Shown: positions 47,182 through 59,513, counted from the first letter of the stretch. The stretch is 64,000 nt of DNA from Boesenbergia rotunda (GCA_024364735.1 JAGFNQ010000209.1:124001-188000), one strand, 5' to 3'. Notes: generated by a model not told the origin, from the letters alone. Made by a program: numbers and translations.

Positions 47182-48901
47182 TGTTGGTGCAGGAAGCACC
47201 ATATCGAACCTTGTTTTGATATTAGCAAAGGGTTCAAAGTTAAGTATTATTGGTGTTCTAACAATGTTACTCAAGTGTGCAGGAAAAGTCCTAGCGAAGG
47301 GCTACTAGGCACCTGGCGAAGGACTGCTAGGAAACAAAGTCCTAGCGAAGGGCTGCTAGGCACCTGGCGAAGGACTGCCAGGATACAAAGCCCTAGCGAA
47401 GGGCTGCTAGGCACCTGGCGAAGGGCTGCCAGGAAACAAAGTCCTAGCGAAGGACTGCTAGGCACCTGGCGAAGGAATGCCAGGATACAAAGCCCTAGCG
47501 AAGGACTGCTAGGCACCTGGCGAAGGACTGCCAGGATACAAAGCCCTAGTGAAGGGCTGCTAGGCACCTGGCGAAGGGCTGTCAGGAAACAAAGTCCTAA
47601 CAAAGGACTGCTAGGCACCTGGCGAAGGACTGCCAGGATCCAAAGCCCTAGCGAAGGACTGCTAGGCACCTGGCGAAGGAATGCCAGGATACAAAGACCT
47701 AGCGAAGGACTGCTAGGCACCAGGCGAAGGACAGCTTGGTCCTGAAGTCCTAGCGAAGGATTGCTAGGCACCAGGCGAAGGACAGCTTGGTACTGAAGCC
47801 CTGGCGAAGGACTGCTAGGCACCAGGCGAAGGACAGCTTGGTACTGAAGACCTGGCGAAAGACAGCTAGGCACTTGGCGAAGGACAGCTGGGCAAAAGTC
47901 CAACCAGAGGAGCCGGGTGGCATCAGGTACATTCTCCCGAGAGGAGTAGGTGAGCACGCGTTCCCCGTCGAGGGAATAGTAGGCGTCGGTTTGACCTAGG
48001 GCTCCATTTTGGAGGCCCAAAGTCAGAACCAAGACAGCTAAGGATGTATAAACTAACATCTTACTGCTTTATGTTGGTTTGAACTAACCCTGGATGCAGG
48101 ACTAACCCTGGATGCAGGACCAAAGGAACGAGTGTCTGCAGCTCAGAGAGCCTCAAAGGAGTGAGGCAGCAGCTGACCAGGGCGCCCGGAGTGTCCCGGG
48201 CGCCCCCAAGGTGAACACAAAACACATGAAGCAAAGGCAGGCATCGACAGCTCATGGGCGGGGCGCCCCCATGCTCCCGGGCGCCCCCAGTGCAAGCCAA
48301 CGAAGCAGAAGCCAGCGAAGCCAAGGGATAAGAGTTGACCCGGTCAACTCGGGCGCCCCCAGCTTCCCGGGCGCCCCCGTCAAGATCTGATCCCGAGTTT
48401 GAAGGGATCAGAGCTGACCGAGTGGAACTCGGATCGGCCGACACGTGGGGGGCGCCACCGACGTTCCGGGCGCCCCCAGGGGCTATAAATAGGCCCTCGA
48501 CCCCAAGGCTTCGAACAACAATTCTTCCAACGCTCCTACGCTCTTCTGCTCCTGCGCTCTGCTCCGAAAACCTCCAAACTCGAGATACAAGCGCCGACGA
48601 CGTCCCTCCGCTCCGAAAATTCCATCTACACTGGACGTCGGTAATGAAGAGCTATTTTTAAGTTTACTATACTACTTTTGTAATATCTCTCTGTAAACTG
48701 TTTTGCGCACATATAGAATTGCCCGTAGTAAACGATCAACGACCGTGGGCCTTGGAGTAGGAGCCGACTGTGACTCCGAACCAAGTATAAAACTTGGTGT
48801 TTGCGTGTGTTTGATTTAATTTTCCGCTGTGTATGCTCTAATTTTAATCCGAAAACGTTTTACGATATTCATCCCCCTCTATCGTTTCTCTCGATCCAAC
48901 A
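47182..48901 (+). repeat. 5' LTR of element C
   Basis: 1720 bp, TGTTGGTGCAGG to GATCCAACA. It contains the 51-bp repeat array (about 47280-47890), a GGCGCC array (about 48180-48475) and a TATA box (GCTATAAATAGG, about 48482-48493). It ends next to the primer site. Confidence 0.93.
47280..47890 (+). repeat. 51-bp hairpin-rich tandem repeats, element C 5' LTR
   Basis: About eleven units of 51 bp, each with paired CCTAGC/GCTAGG and CCTGGC/GCCAGG arms around the shared GAAGGACT core. The 3' LTR copy (about 53818-54370) has fewer units, so the array has changed in length since insertion. Confidence 0.88.
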
Positions 48902-48903
48902 AG

Positions 48904-48915
48904 TGGTATCAGAGC
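48904..48915 (+). other. Primer binding site of element C
   Basis: TGGTATCAGAGC, tRNA-iMet type, after the 5' LTR. Confidence 0.92.
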
Positions 48916-49438
48916 GGGGAAGCTCAAATTTGGTGCAACCACCAATTTGAGATTTATTTTCAGATTTACGAAATTTTTCATTTCATTTCTTTTCTTTTTG
49001 TTAATCGAGATTGGTGCAACACTACTCGATCTTGTTCGCCTTTTATTTCACATAAATAATATCTGTAGGTATATTTAAAATATTCTTACGCCTTTTTCAA
49101 TTTTGAATTCTTATTTTTTCACCATTCATTAGAATTGATAAAACGATCAATTTTTGAAAATTTGTCATAAATTTTTTTTAATTATTATTTTAATATTTTT
49201 CTCGAAATTCGTGTTACCTTAATTCGAGCAAAATTTTCAACGTTGAATTCTTATTTCTTTTCAGAATTGACAAATCAACATTTTCAAAAATTTGTCATAA
49301 ATTATTTTATTATTATTCCGCCTCTAAATTCGTGCAACATTTATCTTGGGATATTTTTTCCCTTCTCCGACACTACTAATCCAAGACCAAGTCTTGGTAC
49401 ATCTCTGTTGTTTTGTTTATGTGCAAGGTTTATATTAA

Positions 49439-50563
49439 ATGACCAACCAAGAGTGGAACAGTGCACGTCCACCGCTATTCTCTGGCAAGAACTTCAATTT
49501 TTAGAGAAGTCAAATGGAGTCCCTTCTGAAAGTCCACATGGACCTATGGCTGATCATCCAAACGGGATTCTCTTTTCCCGTAGAAGATGAGTTATCAATC
49601 GAGTGGGATAAATTGGATGAACGAACTCTCAACCAAATCGAGACCGATGCAAGGGCAACTGCAATTCTACAATGTGGCCTAACCAAAGAGCAACTCGAGC
49701 TAGTAGGTCCATGCAGATGTGCTAGAGAAATCTGGAAAAAATTGATTAACCTTCATCAAGAGATCTCAGATGAAGAAGAAGATCAGGTAAGTTATCTTGC
49801 CCTGTCGGTCCAAGCACAAACAGCCGAGTCAGAGTCTGAACTCGAATCCAAAGTCGAACCAGAATCAGACGACGAATTGACTGAGACGGTAACCGATTTT
49901 GAATTCTTTTCAAAATTAGAATTAAATAATCAAACAGATACTGTAATGGTCGAGGAAGGTGTAAATTCTATTGCAGGGAAAAATCCTAAAGAACCACCAA
50001 AGAAGGAGCTTCAACTAGTATCCGAGTCCGACTCAGACACAGAATCAGAAGATGAGCCTAGATCCGAGGCGACAAGAATCAAGGGGGAGATTCCCAATAA
50101 AGAACCAAAAGGTAAAAGTGTAAATTCAGATTTTAAAAATCATGTAATTTGTTACACATGCAGGGAGAGAGGGCACTACCAAAGTGAGTGTCCTACTCGT
50201 AAGATTCAAACGACACCACCGATGGTGACAAAGGAACCAGTTCCAAAAGCATGAAGGGACAAAAGTCGCATCCAATGCTTCAAGTGCCAGGAGTTCAGGC
50301 ATTACCAAAGTGAATGCACAGATAAAAGAGCTACCAAGAATGTCGGACAAACAATCGACAAAGGTAAATTTATAGTATTTGAAAATCCGTTATTTACCTT
50401 GAATAATGTGATTGATTCATGTAAATTAATTAAGGCAAATTCCAAAAAATTGAAACAAGAAAATGAAACCCTAAAACATAAGGTCAATATGTTAGAAAAT
50501 TTAATTCATAATCTTGCTGATTTCGAAAACCCAGAGTTTTATTTTGATTATGATGTAACTTAG
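49439..50563 (+). pseudogene. gag: Element C gag with two zinc knuckles
   Basis: One frame from ATG 49439 (WNSARPPLFSGKNF, matching element A's N-terminus) to TAG 50561-50563. A TAG at 49502-49504 replaces a Trp codon and a TGA lies at 50252-50254; the frame is otherwise open. It encodes an N-terminal gag domain (TAILQCGLTKEQLELVGP), an acidic middle, the CCHC knuckle CYTCRERGHYQSEC, then a second knuckle CFKCQEFRHYQSEC after the stop, and a coiled coil. Elements A and family 1 show only one knuckle, so the second is a C-specific duplication or retention. The protein would bind RNA in the virus-like particle. Confidence 0.85.
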
Positions 50564-50859
50564 ATTATTTTTGTCTTGTTTGCTTTAATTGTGTGTTGCT
50601 TTTTATTTTATTTTTTTTGTTGCTTAGAAAAAGGATTGGCTAGTATAAGGACTGAACCAACTTAATTGAAATTTGAACAACATAGTATTGGGTGGAGGTG
50701 AGATGATAGTACGTTAGGGAAGCCTTTTCTAATAAGGTCAAGTATACACTACTTAGTCTCTTTAGACTGGTGAAACTAGCCGAAGCTAACGATCTAAGAC
50801 CCAAACTAGTTAGACTAGAATTTACCAAAAAGTAATTTTGAAGATGAAATTTCACTAAA

Positions 50860-50942
50860 AGGCTTTGTTTAGGAAAGGGTTGATGATCCAATAAGGCTAC
50901 GGCCAAAGAAGGCCTTGTGCCTCGCCAAGACCTGGAAGCCAA
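50860..50942 (+). other. Conserved post-gag block, element C copy
   Basis: An 83-base block in sense orientation, AGGCTTTG to GGAAGCCAAT, about 300 bases after gag. It keeps CCAATAAGGCTACGGCC and GCCTCGCCAAG as in element B. Confidence 0.75.
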
Positions 50943-51118
50943 TTTTTGAAATTCAAATTCAATTTATTCTTTGTTAAATTCGAATCTAACACAAATTTTC
51001 AGTTAATTTTAGATTCAAATATCTCTTTTCAAAATAAATTTAAATTGGGTTTAAAAATTAATTTAACTTTTCAAAATTAATCATGGCCTTTTCAAAATAA
51101 ATCTTTCTATTAAAATAT

Positions 51119-51176
51119 GCATCTCACAAAACAGTTAAGGATATCCTGTTTTGTCACTTAGAAATGGGTGAGATGC
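51119..51176 (+). other. Hairpin module 1, element C
   Basis: GCATCTCAC (51119-51127) pairs with GTGAGATGC (51168-51176) around 40 bases. The loop itself contains AAAACAG...CTGTTTT, a second stem. Confidence 0.7.
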
Positions 51177-51290
51177 TCAGGACCTAAAAGTTAAATTCTA
51201 ATTAATTTCAAAATCCTCAAAAATCATTTTAACTTTTAAAGTAAGGTTTAATGTTTCAAAATTAACCATTTTTTGTTAAAATTAAATATT

Positions 51291-51346
51291 TGTCTCACAC
51301 AACCCATAAGGTTAACATGTTTGCCCACGTAGAACTGGGTGAGATA
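51291..51346 (+). other. Hairpin module 2, element C
   Basis: TGTCTCAC (51291-51298) pairs with GTGAGATA (51339-51346) with one G-U pair around 40 bases. The loop shares CATAAGGTTAAC-like sequence with the other modules. Confidence 0.6.
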
Positions 51347-53712
51347 TCTAGGACCTAAAAGCATGATTCACTATCCTTTTAAATAAAAAAAAAGGTTTGC
51401 AAAAGTTATTCAAACTTACCTCTAATTTTTAATTTATTGTACTGTACCCTACTTTTTCATTCCTAACATTTTTTAATTTCATGTCAAATATCACAATAAA
51501 TAGAGTCTAGGGCTTGTTCTGATTTAGTCATTAACTTGGTCAAAATAGTCAACCCTAGTCCACATAGTCAAACCTGGTCAACACTGATATCCCTTAAAGA
51601 ACTTAGATAAAAATCAGACTGTGTCGGATACAGGGGAGTTCTTCTTAATCTTTTTCGAAAAATTCAGTTTTTTCAAAAACCTTATGCTCTAAAACTTATT
51701 ATCATCTCAAAATATGGTTTTCAAAAGTTGACTCAAAAACCCTCGTATGTTACTATCTCTTTGAAAAATTAACATCATGATTTTCGAAAACTGTGCTATC
51801 ATTCCAAGTTGTGTTTTCAAAAATTTATCTCCTTGAAAGTTATCATACTCAGAAGGTTATTCAACATTATTCTTTTGATTTTAATAAACCCTAAAGATAC
51901 AGAGGAAGGTCCACTTCATGATCTACAAGGACTCCTATGATGTGTCAAATTTAGGGGGAGTTTGAGTCAAAAGAAGAATTTTTGAAATTTTTTTTGGTAA
52001 TTATTTGTTTTGAAGTTATTAGATAATTCTCATAATTTAAATCAAACCCTAAAACTCAGAGGAAGATCGCTTGTAGTCAACAAGCTTCCTAGGACTGGGT
52101 CAAGCTTAGGGGCAGAATAAAATTAAAAGAATTATTAAACATTTTTTAAATTATATGTTTTCATGCACTGCAAGTTTAAAATCCTTTTGAAAACTTAAAT
52201 AATTTTTGTTCCAAAATACTATTATTTTATTTTTCAAAATTCTTGTGACTTATGAAGTTACTTTTATAATATTTACTTGGATTGAAAAATTTTTAGGACA
52301 CATAGGAAAATGCCCTTGTAGTTAACAAGGTTTCCTAGGATTGTGTCAGACTGGAAAGGAAACCATGCCAAGTAAAGTATTATATTAAATTTTCTCTTAA
52401 AATATTATGTTCAAAAGTATTTATTAGTACGTATATTTGTCAAAAATGCATAACATCCTGCAAAAGTTCTAATACTTTTTCAAAGCACTAATATTTACAA
52501 AGTACGAATAATTTTTTTAAAGTGCAATACTAAACATGTTTCAAAAAAAAATAATTTTTTTTCAATCTTTTTCAAAGTGAAAATGGGTTTCAAATTTTCT
52601 TTTGCATAACATTTTGTTGTATTCTTCCAAATGTACTATCTGTTAAATGAAAATATTTTTTTAAATCTTTTCCAAATAAATACTTTTCTAAGGCAATAGT
52701 ATTCTAAGTACATGAATTTTCTAAAAACTTGCCTACAAAATAAAATATTTTTTTTCACAATACTTTTCAAAGTAGAGCTTTCATTGGTACAATTTAAGCT
52801 ACTTACTATACTTTCAGAATTATAACAAGTATTTTTATGTTCAAAGCTCATAAACTCTGATACACACATTTCTTTCTTAAATCTTCTTTCAAAACTTCCT
52901 TATTGATATATGGCTAAGGGGGAGAGAAATAGAAAAAAAGAGAGAAATTTTTTATCTCATTTTCACAAAAAGCTAAGTATTTCTAAGTGCTTTAAAATTG
53001 GTCTAAGAATTTTTTTTAAGTACTTCAAATTGTTTTTAAGTGCCAAGTGCTGTTAAAATTTCAAACTACTTCAAGTGCTTTCAAGTATTTCTAGTGCTTC
53101 AAAATTTTTTGGGGAAAAACTTGCCTAGAAATTTCTTAAGAATTATGTTTTTCAAAATGCACAAAGTGTTTCCAAGCAAATTCGTCTAAATGTGCAAAAT
53201 TTTCTTTAGTAAACAAATTATTTTCCTAAACTCTAAAAGTTGAACTTTTTGGAAATTTGGCTTCAAAAATGGAAATTTTGCCTAAGTAAATTTTTTTCCT
53301 TATAAGTAAAAGTTTTTTTAAATTTAGGCCTACAAAACTTCTCATAATGGAAAATTATCTAAGTGTAAAAAGTTTTGCTAATGAAAATACTTTTACTCTA
53401 TTTTTGAAAAACACTTTGTCAAAAACATGAAGCACTCAGAAAAACTCAAAAATCCCTGTTAGATACCCTATTCACCCATGTTTGTGTTTGATATATGTCA
53501 AAGGGGGAGGAAGGGTCAAAGTTAAGTGTTAAGTTAAGTATTTTATAACACAATGATTCAGGGGGAGTATGAGAATTTTTTTTTCTGTTCAAATTACATT
53601 GGTTTTAGACTGTTCAGAATTGCTATGTTTTATTGGTCTTAACCCTCTTGCTTAAACAGTTGCAATTTTTACTTAACTTTGAATCGTGTTCCCATAAATA
53701 AAAAAGGGGAGA

Positions 53713-55403
53713 TTGTTGGTGCAGGAAGCACCATATCGAACCTTGTTTTGATATTGGCAAAGGGTTCAAAGTTAAGTATTATTGGTGTTCTAACAATGTT
53801 ACTCAAGTGTGCAGGAAAAGTCCTAGCGAAGGGCTGCTAGGCACCTGGCGAAGGACTGCCAGGAAACAAAGTCCTAGCGAAGGGCTGCTAGGCACCTGGC
53901 GAAGGACTTCCAGGATACAAAGCCCTAGCGAAGGGCTGCTAGGCACCTGGCGAAGGAATGCCAGGAAACAAAGTCCTAACGAAGGACTGCTAGGCACCTG
54001 GCGAAGGAATGCCAAGATACAAAGCCCTAGCGAAGGACTGCTAGGCACCTGGCGAAGGACTGCCAAGATACAAAACCCTAGCGAAGGGCTTCTAGGCACC
54101 TGGCGAAGGGCTGCCAGGAAACAAAGTCCTAGCAAAGGACTGCTAGGCACCTGGCGAAGGACTGCCAGGATCCAAAGCCCTAGCGAAGGACTGCTAGGCA
54201 CCTGGCGAAGGAATGCCAGGATACAATGACCTAGCGAAGGACTGCTAGGCACCAGGCGAAGGACAACTTTGTACTGAAGCCCTGGCGAAGGACAGCTAGG
54301 CACCAGGCGAAGGACAGCTTGGTACTGAAGACCTGGCGAAGGACAGCTAGGCACCTGGTGAAGGACAGCTAGGCAAAAGTCCAACCGGAGGAGCCGGGTG
54401 ACATCAGGTACATTCTCCCGAGAGGAGTAGGTGAGGACGCGTTCCCCGTCGAGGGAACAGTAGGCGTCGGTTCGACCTAGGGCTCCATTTTAGAGGCCCA
54501 AAGTTAGAACCAAGACAGCTAAGGCTGTATAAACTAACATCTTACTGCTTTATGTTGGTTTGGACTAATCCTGGATGCTGGACCGAAGGAACGAGTGTCT
54601 GCAGCTCAGAGAGCCTCAAAGGAGTGAGGCAGCAGCTGACCATGGCGCCCGGAGTGTCCCGGGCACCCCCAAGGTGAACACAAAACACATGAAGCAAAGG
54701 CAGGCTTCGACAGCTTGTGGGCGGGGCGCCCCCGTGCTCCCGGGCGCCCCCCATGCTCCTGGGCGCACCCAGCATCCCGGGCGCCCCCAGTGTAAGCCAA
54801 CGAAGCAGAAGCCAGCGAAGCCAAGGGATAAGAGTTGACCCGGTCAACCCGGGCGCCCCCAGCGTCCCAGGCGCCCCCGTCAAGATCTGATCCCGAGTTT
54901 GAAGGGATCAGAGCTGACCGAGTGGAACTCGGATCGGCCGACATGTGGGGGGGCTCCCCCGACGTTCCGAGCGCCCCCAGGGGCTATAAATAGGCCCTCG
55001 ACCCCAAGGCTTCGAACAACAATTCTTCCAACGCTCCTACGCTCTTCTGCTCCTGCGCTCTGCTCCGAAAACTTCCCAACTCGAGATAAAAGTGCCGACG
55101 ACATCCCTCCGCTCCGAAAATTCCATCTACACCGGACGTCAGTAACGAAGAGCTGTTTTTAAGTTTACTATACTACTTTTGTAATATCTCTTTGTAAACT
55201 GTTTTGCGCACATATAAAATTGCCCATAGTAAACGGTCAACGATCGTGGGCCTTGGAGTAGGAGCCGACCACGACTCCGAACCAAGTAAAAAACTTGGTG
55301 TTTGCGTGTGTTTGATTTAAATTTCCGCTGCGTAATTGCTCTAACTTTAATCCGAACGTTTTACGATATTCACCCCCCCTCTATCGTTTCTCTCGATCCA
55401 ACA
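53713..55403 (+). repeat. 3' LTR of element C
   Basis: 1691 bp, partner of 47182-48901. It contains a shorter 51-bp repeat array (about 53818-54370), a GGCGCC array and a TATA box near 54984-54995. Confidence 0.93.
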
Positions 55404-55512
55404 TTTTCCTGCACACTTTAGTAACATGTTAGATAAACAGTGTATCTTAACTTTTAAACCCTTTTGCCATTATCAAAATATAGGTTCGACTTGGGTGCTT
55501 TCTGCACCAACA

Positions 55513-56897
55513 GAAAGCTCACAATTTTGGGCACATTCTTTCAAGAATGTCTAGACAAATTATAGGAATATTAATTGGCATTTAAATTCATAATTGGAAA
55601 TTAAATTATTTACAAAATTCTTTATTTTGGATTGAGCCTCAGGGAGCTGTCCAATTTAAAGTTAGTTGTTATAATTAAATTTCCTAAATTGGATTTAAGC
55701 TGTCAAATGTTTAATTTGGATTGAGCATCGGGGAGCCGTCCAAATTAAGTTATTGATATTAATTTTCCATAAATAAAATATGTGATCAAATCTTGGAAAT
55801 TTTTGAGGTGATTCTCAAATGATAATTTCCTTATTTGATTTATGAGGTGATGCTCTTACATATTATTGTCTCCAAAATTAATTAGGAAAATTGTTTCCTA
55901 TAGAGTATATTTCCTTAAATAAGATTTTCATGAAAATAATATGTGGTTGAATTAAGGGAATCTGTCTCTTAATTTAATAAGATTTGATTTAGAGAAATCA
56001 AAGTCTTAAACATATTAATTCCGAAATTGATTATGATAATTTAGGAAATTGTTTCCCAAAAATAATTCCTTGAATAAAGTATAAAGATAGAATTAGGAAA
56101 TCCAGTTCCTAATTCAATTAATGAGACTTGATAAATTAAGTCGCATACATACTTTATTAAGGAAATCGTTAGAACATGACATAATTATATGTCATGAATG
56201 TGCATAAAAGAAAAAGGATGAGACCCAAAACCCCTTACAAAATATTAAGGCCAACACCTTCCATTAATATGGTTAGAACTGGAGTTTTGTTTCTCGTTTG
56301 GGTTGATGGACACATCCATGCCCGGCTTGAACCTCAACATGTTCAAACCATGGAATTAGTTTATGATTAATATAGTTGGAGTCAGAGGTCAATCCTTAGT
56401 TTTGGTTGTTAGACACATCCAAGCCTGACTAAACGGTTGAATGAGCTCCAACCATTTTAAAACTATTTCTTGATTAATGGGTCAGCCTTAAGCTTGGAGC
56501 ATCGATTTGTTGTGCCACAGCCAAGGTCGATGTAAAGAGAGGTGCAGTTGGGTGCTATGTATATTGTTGCATACTTGTTAATGAGTTAACAACCCAATGA
56601 TTTATGTAAACATTCAATTAGTTGATAGCATAATGTGATAGTTACATATGTATAATATGTAATCGGTATAATTACCTACCTTCATAGCTAAGAATAACTT
56701 GATGGACTCTAGCCATGGTTGTTCTTATCTATGGTTGGATATCAACCTATTTGGAGATGTTCCTACGATCTCCCGAATTGATAAAAAGGGCTATTCAATT
56801 CAAAAAATAAATAGCATTTAATTAATGTATATTGATGCATTCTTTATCATTCTTATCACATAAGCTCAATTTGTATTTCTAGGATAATCACCTGATC
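55513..56897 (+). other. Continuation of the outer family-2 leader
   Basis: After the target copy GAAAG, the outer element's non-coding leader continues to its gag. Two related segments (GGGAGCTGTCCAATTTAAAG near 55650, GGGAGCCGTCCAAATTAAG near 55730) suggest an internal repeat. No ORF of note. Confidence 0.6.
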
Positions 56898-57172
56898 ATG
56901 TCTTCTCTGAATTTGCGTTCCATTTTGGACATCAATAAGCTGACTGGGCCAAACTTCATGGACTGGCTTCGAAACTTGAGGATAGTCCTCAAGGCAGAAA
57001 AGCTTGCTTATGTCCTTGAAGAGTAACTTCCCAACCATCCTCTTGAAGATGCAACTCCAGACCAGTTAGTGGCCTATCAAAAACATGTGGCCGATTCTGA
57101 ACTTGCAAGTTGAATCATGCTGGCCGCTATGGTACCTGAGCTACAAAAGCAGCATGAGCATATGCCGCAAGG
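56898..57172 (+). pseudogene. gag: Outer family-2 copia gag, N-terminal fragment
   Basis: ATG at 56898 opens LTGPNFMDWLRNLRIVLKAE, a typical copia gag start, followed by MVPELQKQHEHMP at the end. In-frame stops (TAA near 57026 and TGA near 57111) break it. It is cut at about 57172, where a copy of the left host flank (57173-57240) begins, so the rest of gag and all of pol are missing. This identifies the 2.2-kb LTR family as copia. Confidence 0.85.
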
Positions 57173-57240
57173 ACCATATCAAGCCCGAGGAGGGCTTGAT
57201 TTCAAAGGATTTCAAGCCTTGATATCCTTTGATATTAGAC
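57173..57240 (+). repeat. Second copy of the host flank preceding the family-2 LTR
   Basis: 68 bases equal in length and nearly identical to 37188-37255, ending TAGAC instead of CAGAC. It joins gag to another LTR. Confidence 0.9.
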
Positions 57241-59513
57241 TGTTAGTGATATGAGAGAAGTGTCCTAAGACAATCGCCTTATGATTGTAATCATTTATTT
57301 TAATAAATGAATATTCACTATTTGAGTATACATGTTTGTGTATTTGATTGAGATCTGAAACTCATTTACTGAATGTCCGCAATACAATTCACAGCATGAG
57401 AGAATTTGTGATGAATTCACAACTAGTGATTATCTCTACATGTGCAATTGTGAAGTATTGAAATTGTCCCTAGTCGATGAATTGATAAATACGGACACTA
57501 TCAATTCTGTTGAGACTAGCATGGGTTATTCTCTAATCAGCTGATTCTCATTGGCTGGTGACATAGAGATGTCCGAAGATAAACATGAATGCTAGTTAAG
57601 GGAACTAGTTCATTGGAGTGACTGGCTGTAAAACTTCATATGGTAGTCTACATATAGATATGTCAGTGAAGTTCTTACTGCTGCATAAGTGCGATGTTCT
57701 TTTGACTTACGGTGTTCAAGTTATCTTGGTCATGGAGACTTATACTTTGACATCTTAAGCAAGCATCTCCAAGGAGGTGTGGACCCAGGATGATTGGGTA
57801 TAAGCCGAAGTGCCCGAATATGTTTGAATAGCCTACAAAGGATTCACCACTCCTTGCGAGGAGATGTATACCCGAGGCCTATCGTCGGATTGTTATCAAA
57901 GCCTCTGGCCAGAGCATGACATGTTCAGAGTATGAATCTCTTAAATACATGAGAGTAATTAGAATCCGTAGGACGAGAAAACGTTACTTGGGCTAGGTGT
58001 GACGTAGTCAGCCTAGTGGGGACTGACACACATAGACCATGTCCTTAACCAAGTGAGTATAAGATGGTGAAGGGAATGAGGCACGATTCATTATAGATGC
58101 TGAAGGGTTTCAGAATTGTTTCTAAGGTCAACCGTTGATCTTTCGATTAATTGGGGACCATGATGTACTACTAGGTGCCACTCATGATCGTTCTATAATT
58201 AATTGATTAATTATAGATGACCAACATAAATCAAAAGCCTATTTAGTCACACACACTACGAGTAATTCGAGGGATTTAAAATGAGTTGAAAATTAGATTT
58301 TCCAATCAAGAGAGATTAAGTTTGGTTGAGCTAAACGATAAGTCGAATCTGAATTTTTCAGAGACGCATGGGAAGCGTAAAATGGCTAAGTCTTTTGAAG
58401 ACTTAATAGATGAATTAAATAAGTTTAATTCATTGGGGCTTGGCTTGGATGGGCCGGCCAAAGAGGGCCTCCATCCTCTTTGCTTGGCCGACCACAACAA
58501 AGGGAGAGAACCAAGTTTTTGGTTCAATTTATAAAATAAACCAAGTGTGGTTTGTTTTATAAAATTATGGATGATATAAATTTTTATATAATAAACCAAT
58601 GTTTGGATTATTTTCATGGAAATTAAAATGAATCATGGGTTGGTTTATTTTATAAAATCAATCATGGATTGATTTACCATGATAAGGAAATTTATTCCAT
58701 AGGAGAGAAGAGACTTGATTGATTTTTTATCATGAATTAAAATATGATTTTAACCATGATATAAAATCAAACTTGGCATGGTGGAATAAGTTATTCCATA
58801 TTTGAGAGGCTTGATGGTTGAGAGGCCACTATATAAAGGACCCAAGGCAAGGCTTGGGTGATAATTTTAGAGATGAAGGCATAGGCTCTCTCCCTCTCTT
58901 TCTCTCCTTCTCTTCTCCCCTTCTTGCCGTGCGCCAACCAGCCCCAAGAAGGAGCACCAGCCGACCGCCCCTGCCCTTTCCCTTCCGATCACCACCTGCT
59001 GCCGGAGAAGGAAGCTTCGACCATCTCTTGGCCGGAAGAAGGTGCTGCCGGAATTAGAGTTTGCCGCAAGGATCCTTTTGCCGCAAGCCTCTTCTTTTTC
59101 TTCGCCGGAATTTTGATTCCGGCCATCCTTTTGTGGTTAGTCTTCCGACTTCTCTCTTGGTTTCTCTCGTCGCGTTCTCGGAGAATCTAGTAGTTCTCGA
59201 GAACATGAAACTCGTGGCTTTGTGAAGTCATCCCGAAGATACTCGGCGTGGACGCGAATAGAGGCAGAGCTTCTAAGGGACGCTTACGGTTGGATCTCGT
59301 CCCTTCCTTCGAGTTACGCGAGGTAATATGTAAATTAGTTTATGTTTCTGCAAAATTTCAAATATATGATCATGTCTACACAAGATAAAATTGCATGCTT
59401 AGATGTGTGGTTAAATGATTTAGAGAAATTATTTATGCTAAACCTTCCGCTGCACGTAATTAATTTTGAAATTACGAACCCGCATCCACGTCAACATGCA
59501 CCCGGTCCCAACA
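57241..59513 (+). repeat. Second full family-2 LTR
   Basis: 2273 bp, TGTTAG...CCAACA, preceded by a copy of the same host flank as the LTR at 37256. No primer site follows; a truncated LTR begins at once. Confidence 0.9.

Larger units (their letters stand above)
50564..53712 (+). other. Element C non-coding internal region and polypurine tract
   Basis: AT-rich, without credible ORFs. It holds the conserved block (50860-50942) and two hairpin modules (51119-51176, 51291-51346). Several GGTTTCCTAGGAT-like segments follow (about 51930, 52085, 52310). It ends in the polypurine tract AAAAAGGGGAGA. Large for a non-coding region, it may serve to reach packaging length. Confidence 0.65.
47177..55408 (+). 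mobile_element. Element C: gag-only LTR retrotransposon (8.2 kb)
   Basis: LTRs 47182-48901 and 53713-55403, primer site 48904-48915, one gag region, and a polypurine tract 53700-53712. Target duplication TTTTC at 47177-47181 and 55404-55408. No protease, integrase, RT or RNase H is visible in 3.1 kb after gag, so it is non-autonomous, of the kind described in plants as TR-GAG. It is probably mobilised by relatives such as element A. Confidence 0.92.
45917..55517 (-). mobile_element. Solo LTR of element B family, split by element C
   Basis: The LTR parts are 45917-47181 and 55409-55512, - orientation, flanked by GAAAG at 45912-45916 and 55513-55517. Element C (47182-55403) sits between them with its own TTTTC duplication. 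The segment has the same target site as element B's left end at 39819-39823, so it is a second version of the same insertion. Confidence 0.85.

Noticed and set aside
46789..48059. Long ORFs on both strands with SPSEGLLGTWRR-type repeats
   Set aside because: They arise from the 51-bp tandem repeat whose length is a multiple of three; they lie in LTR U3 sequence and are open on both strands.
53803..54384. Repeat ORFs in the element C 3' LTR, and possible CRISPR-like array
   Set aside because: Direct tandem repeats without unique spacers inside an LTR of a plant retroelement; neither a gene nor CRISPR.
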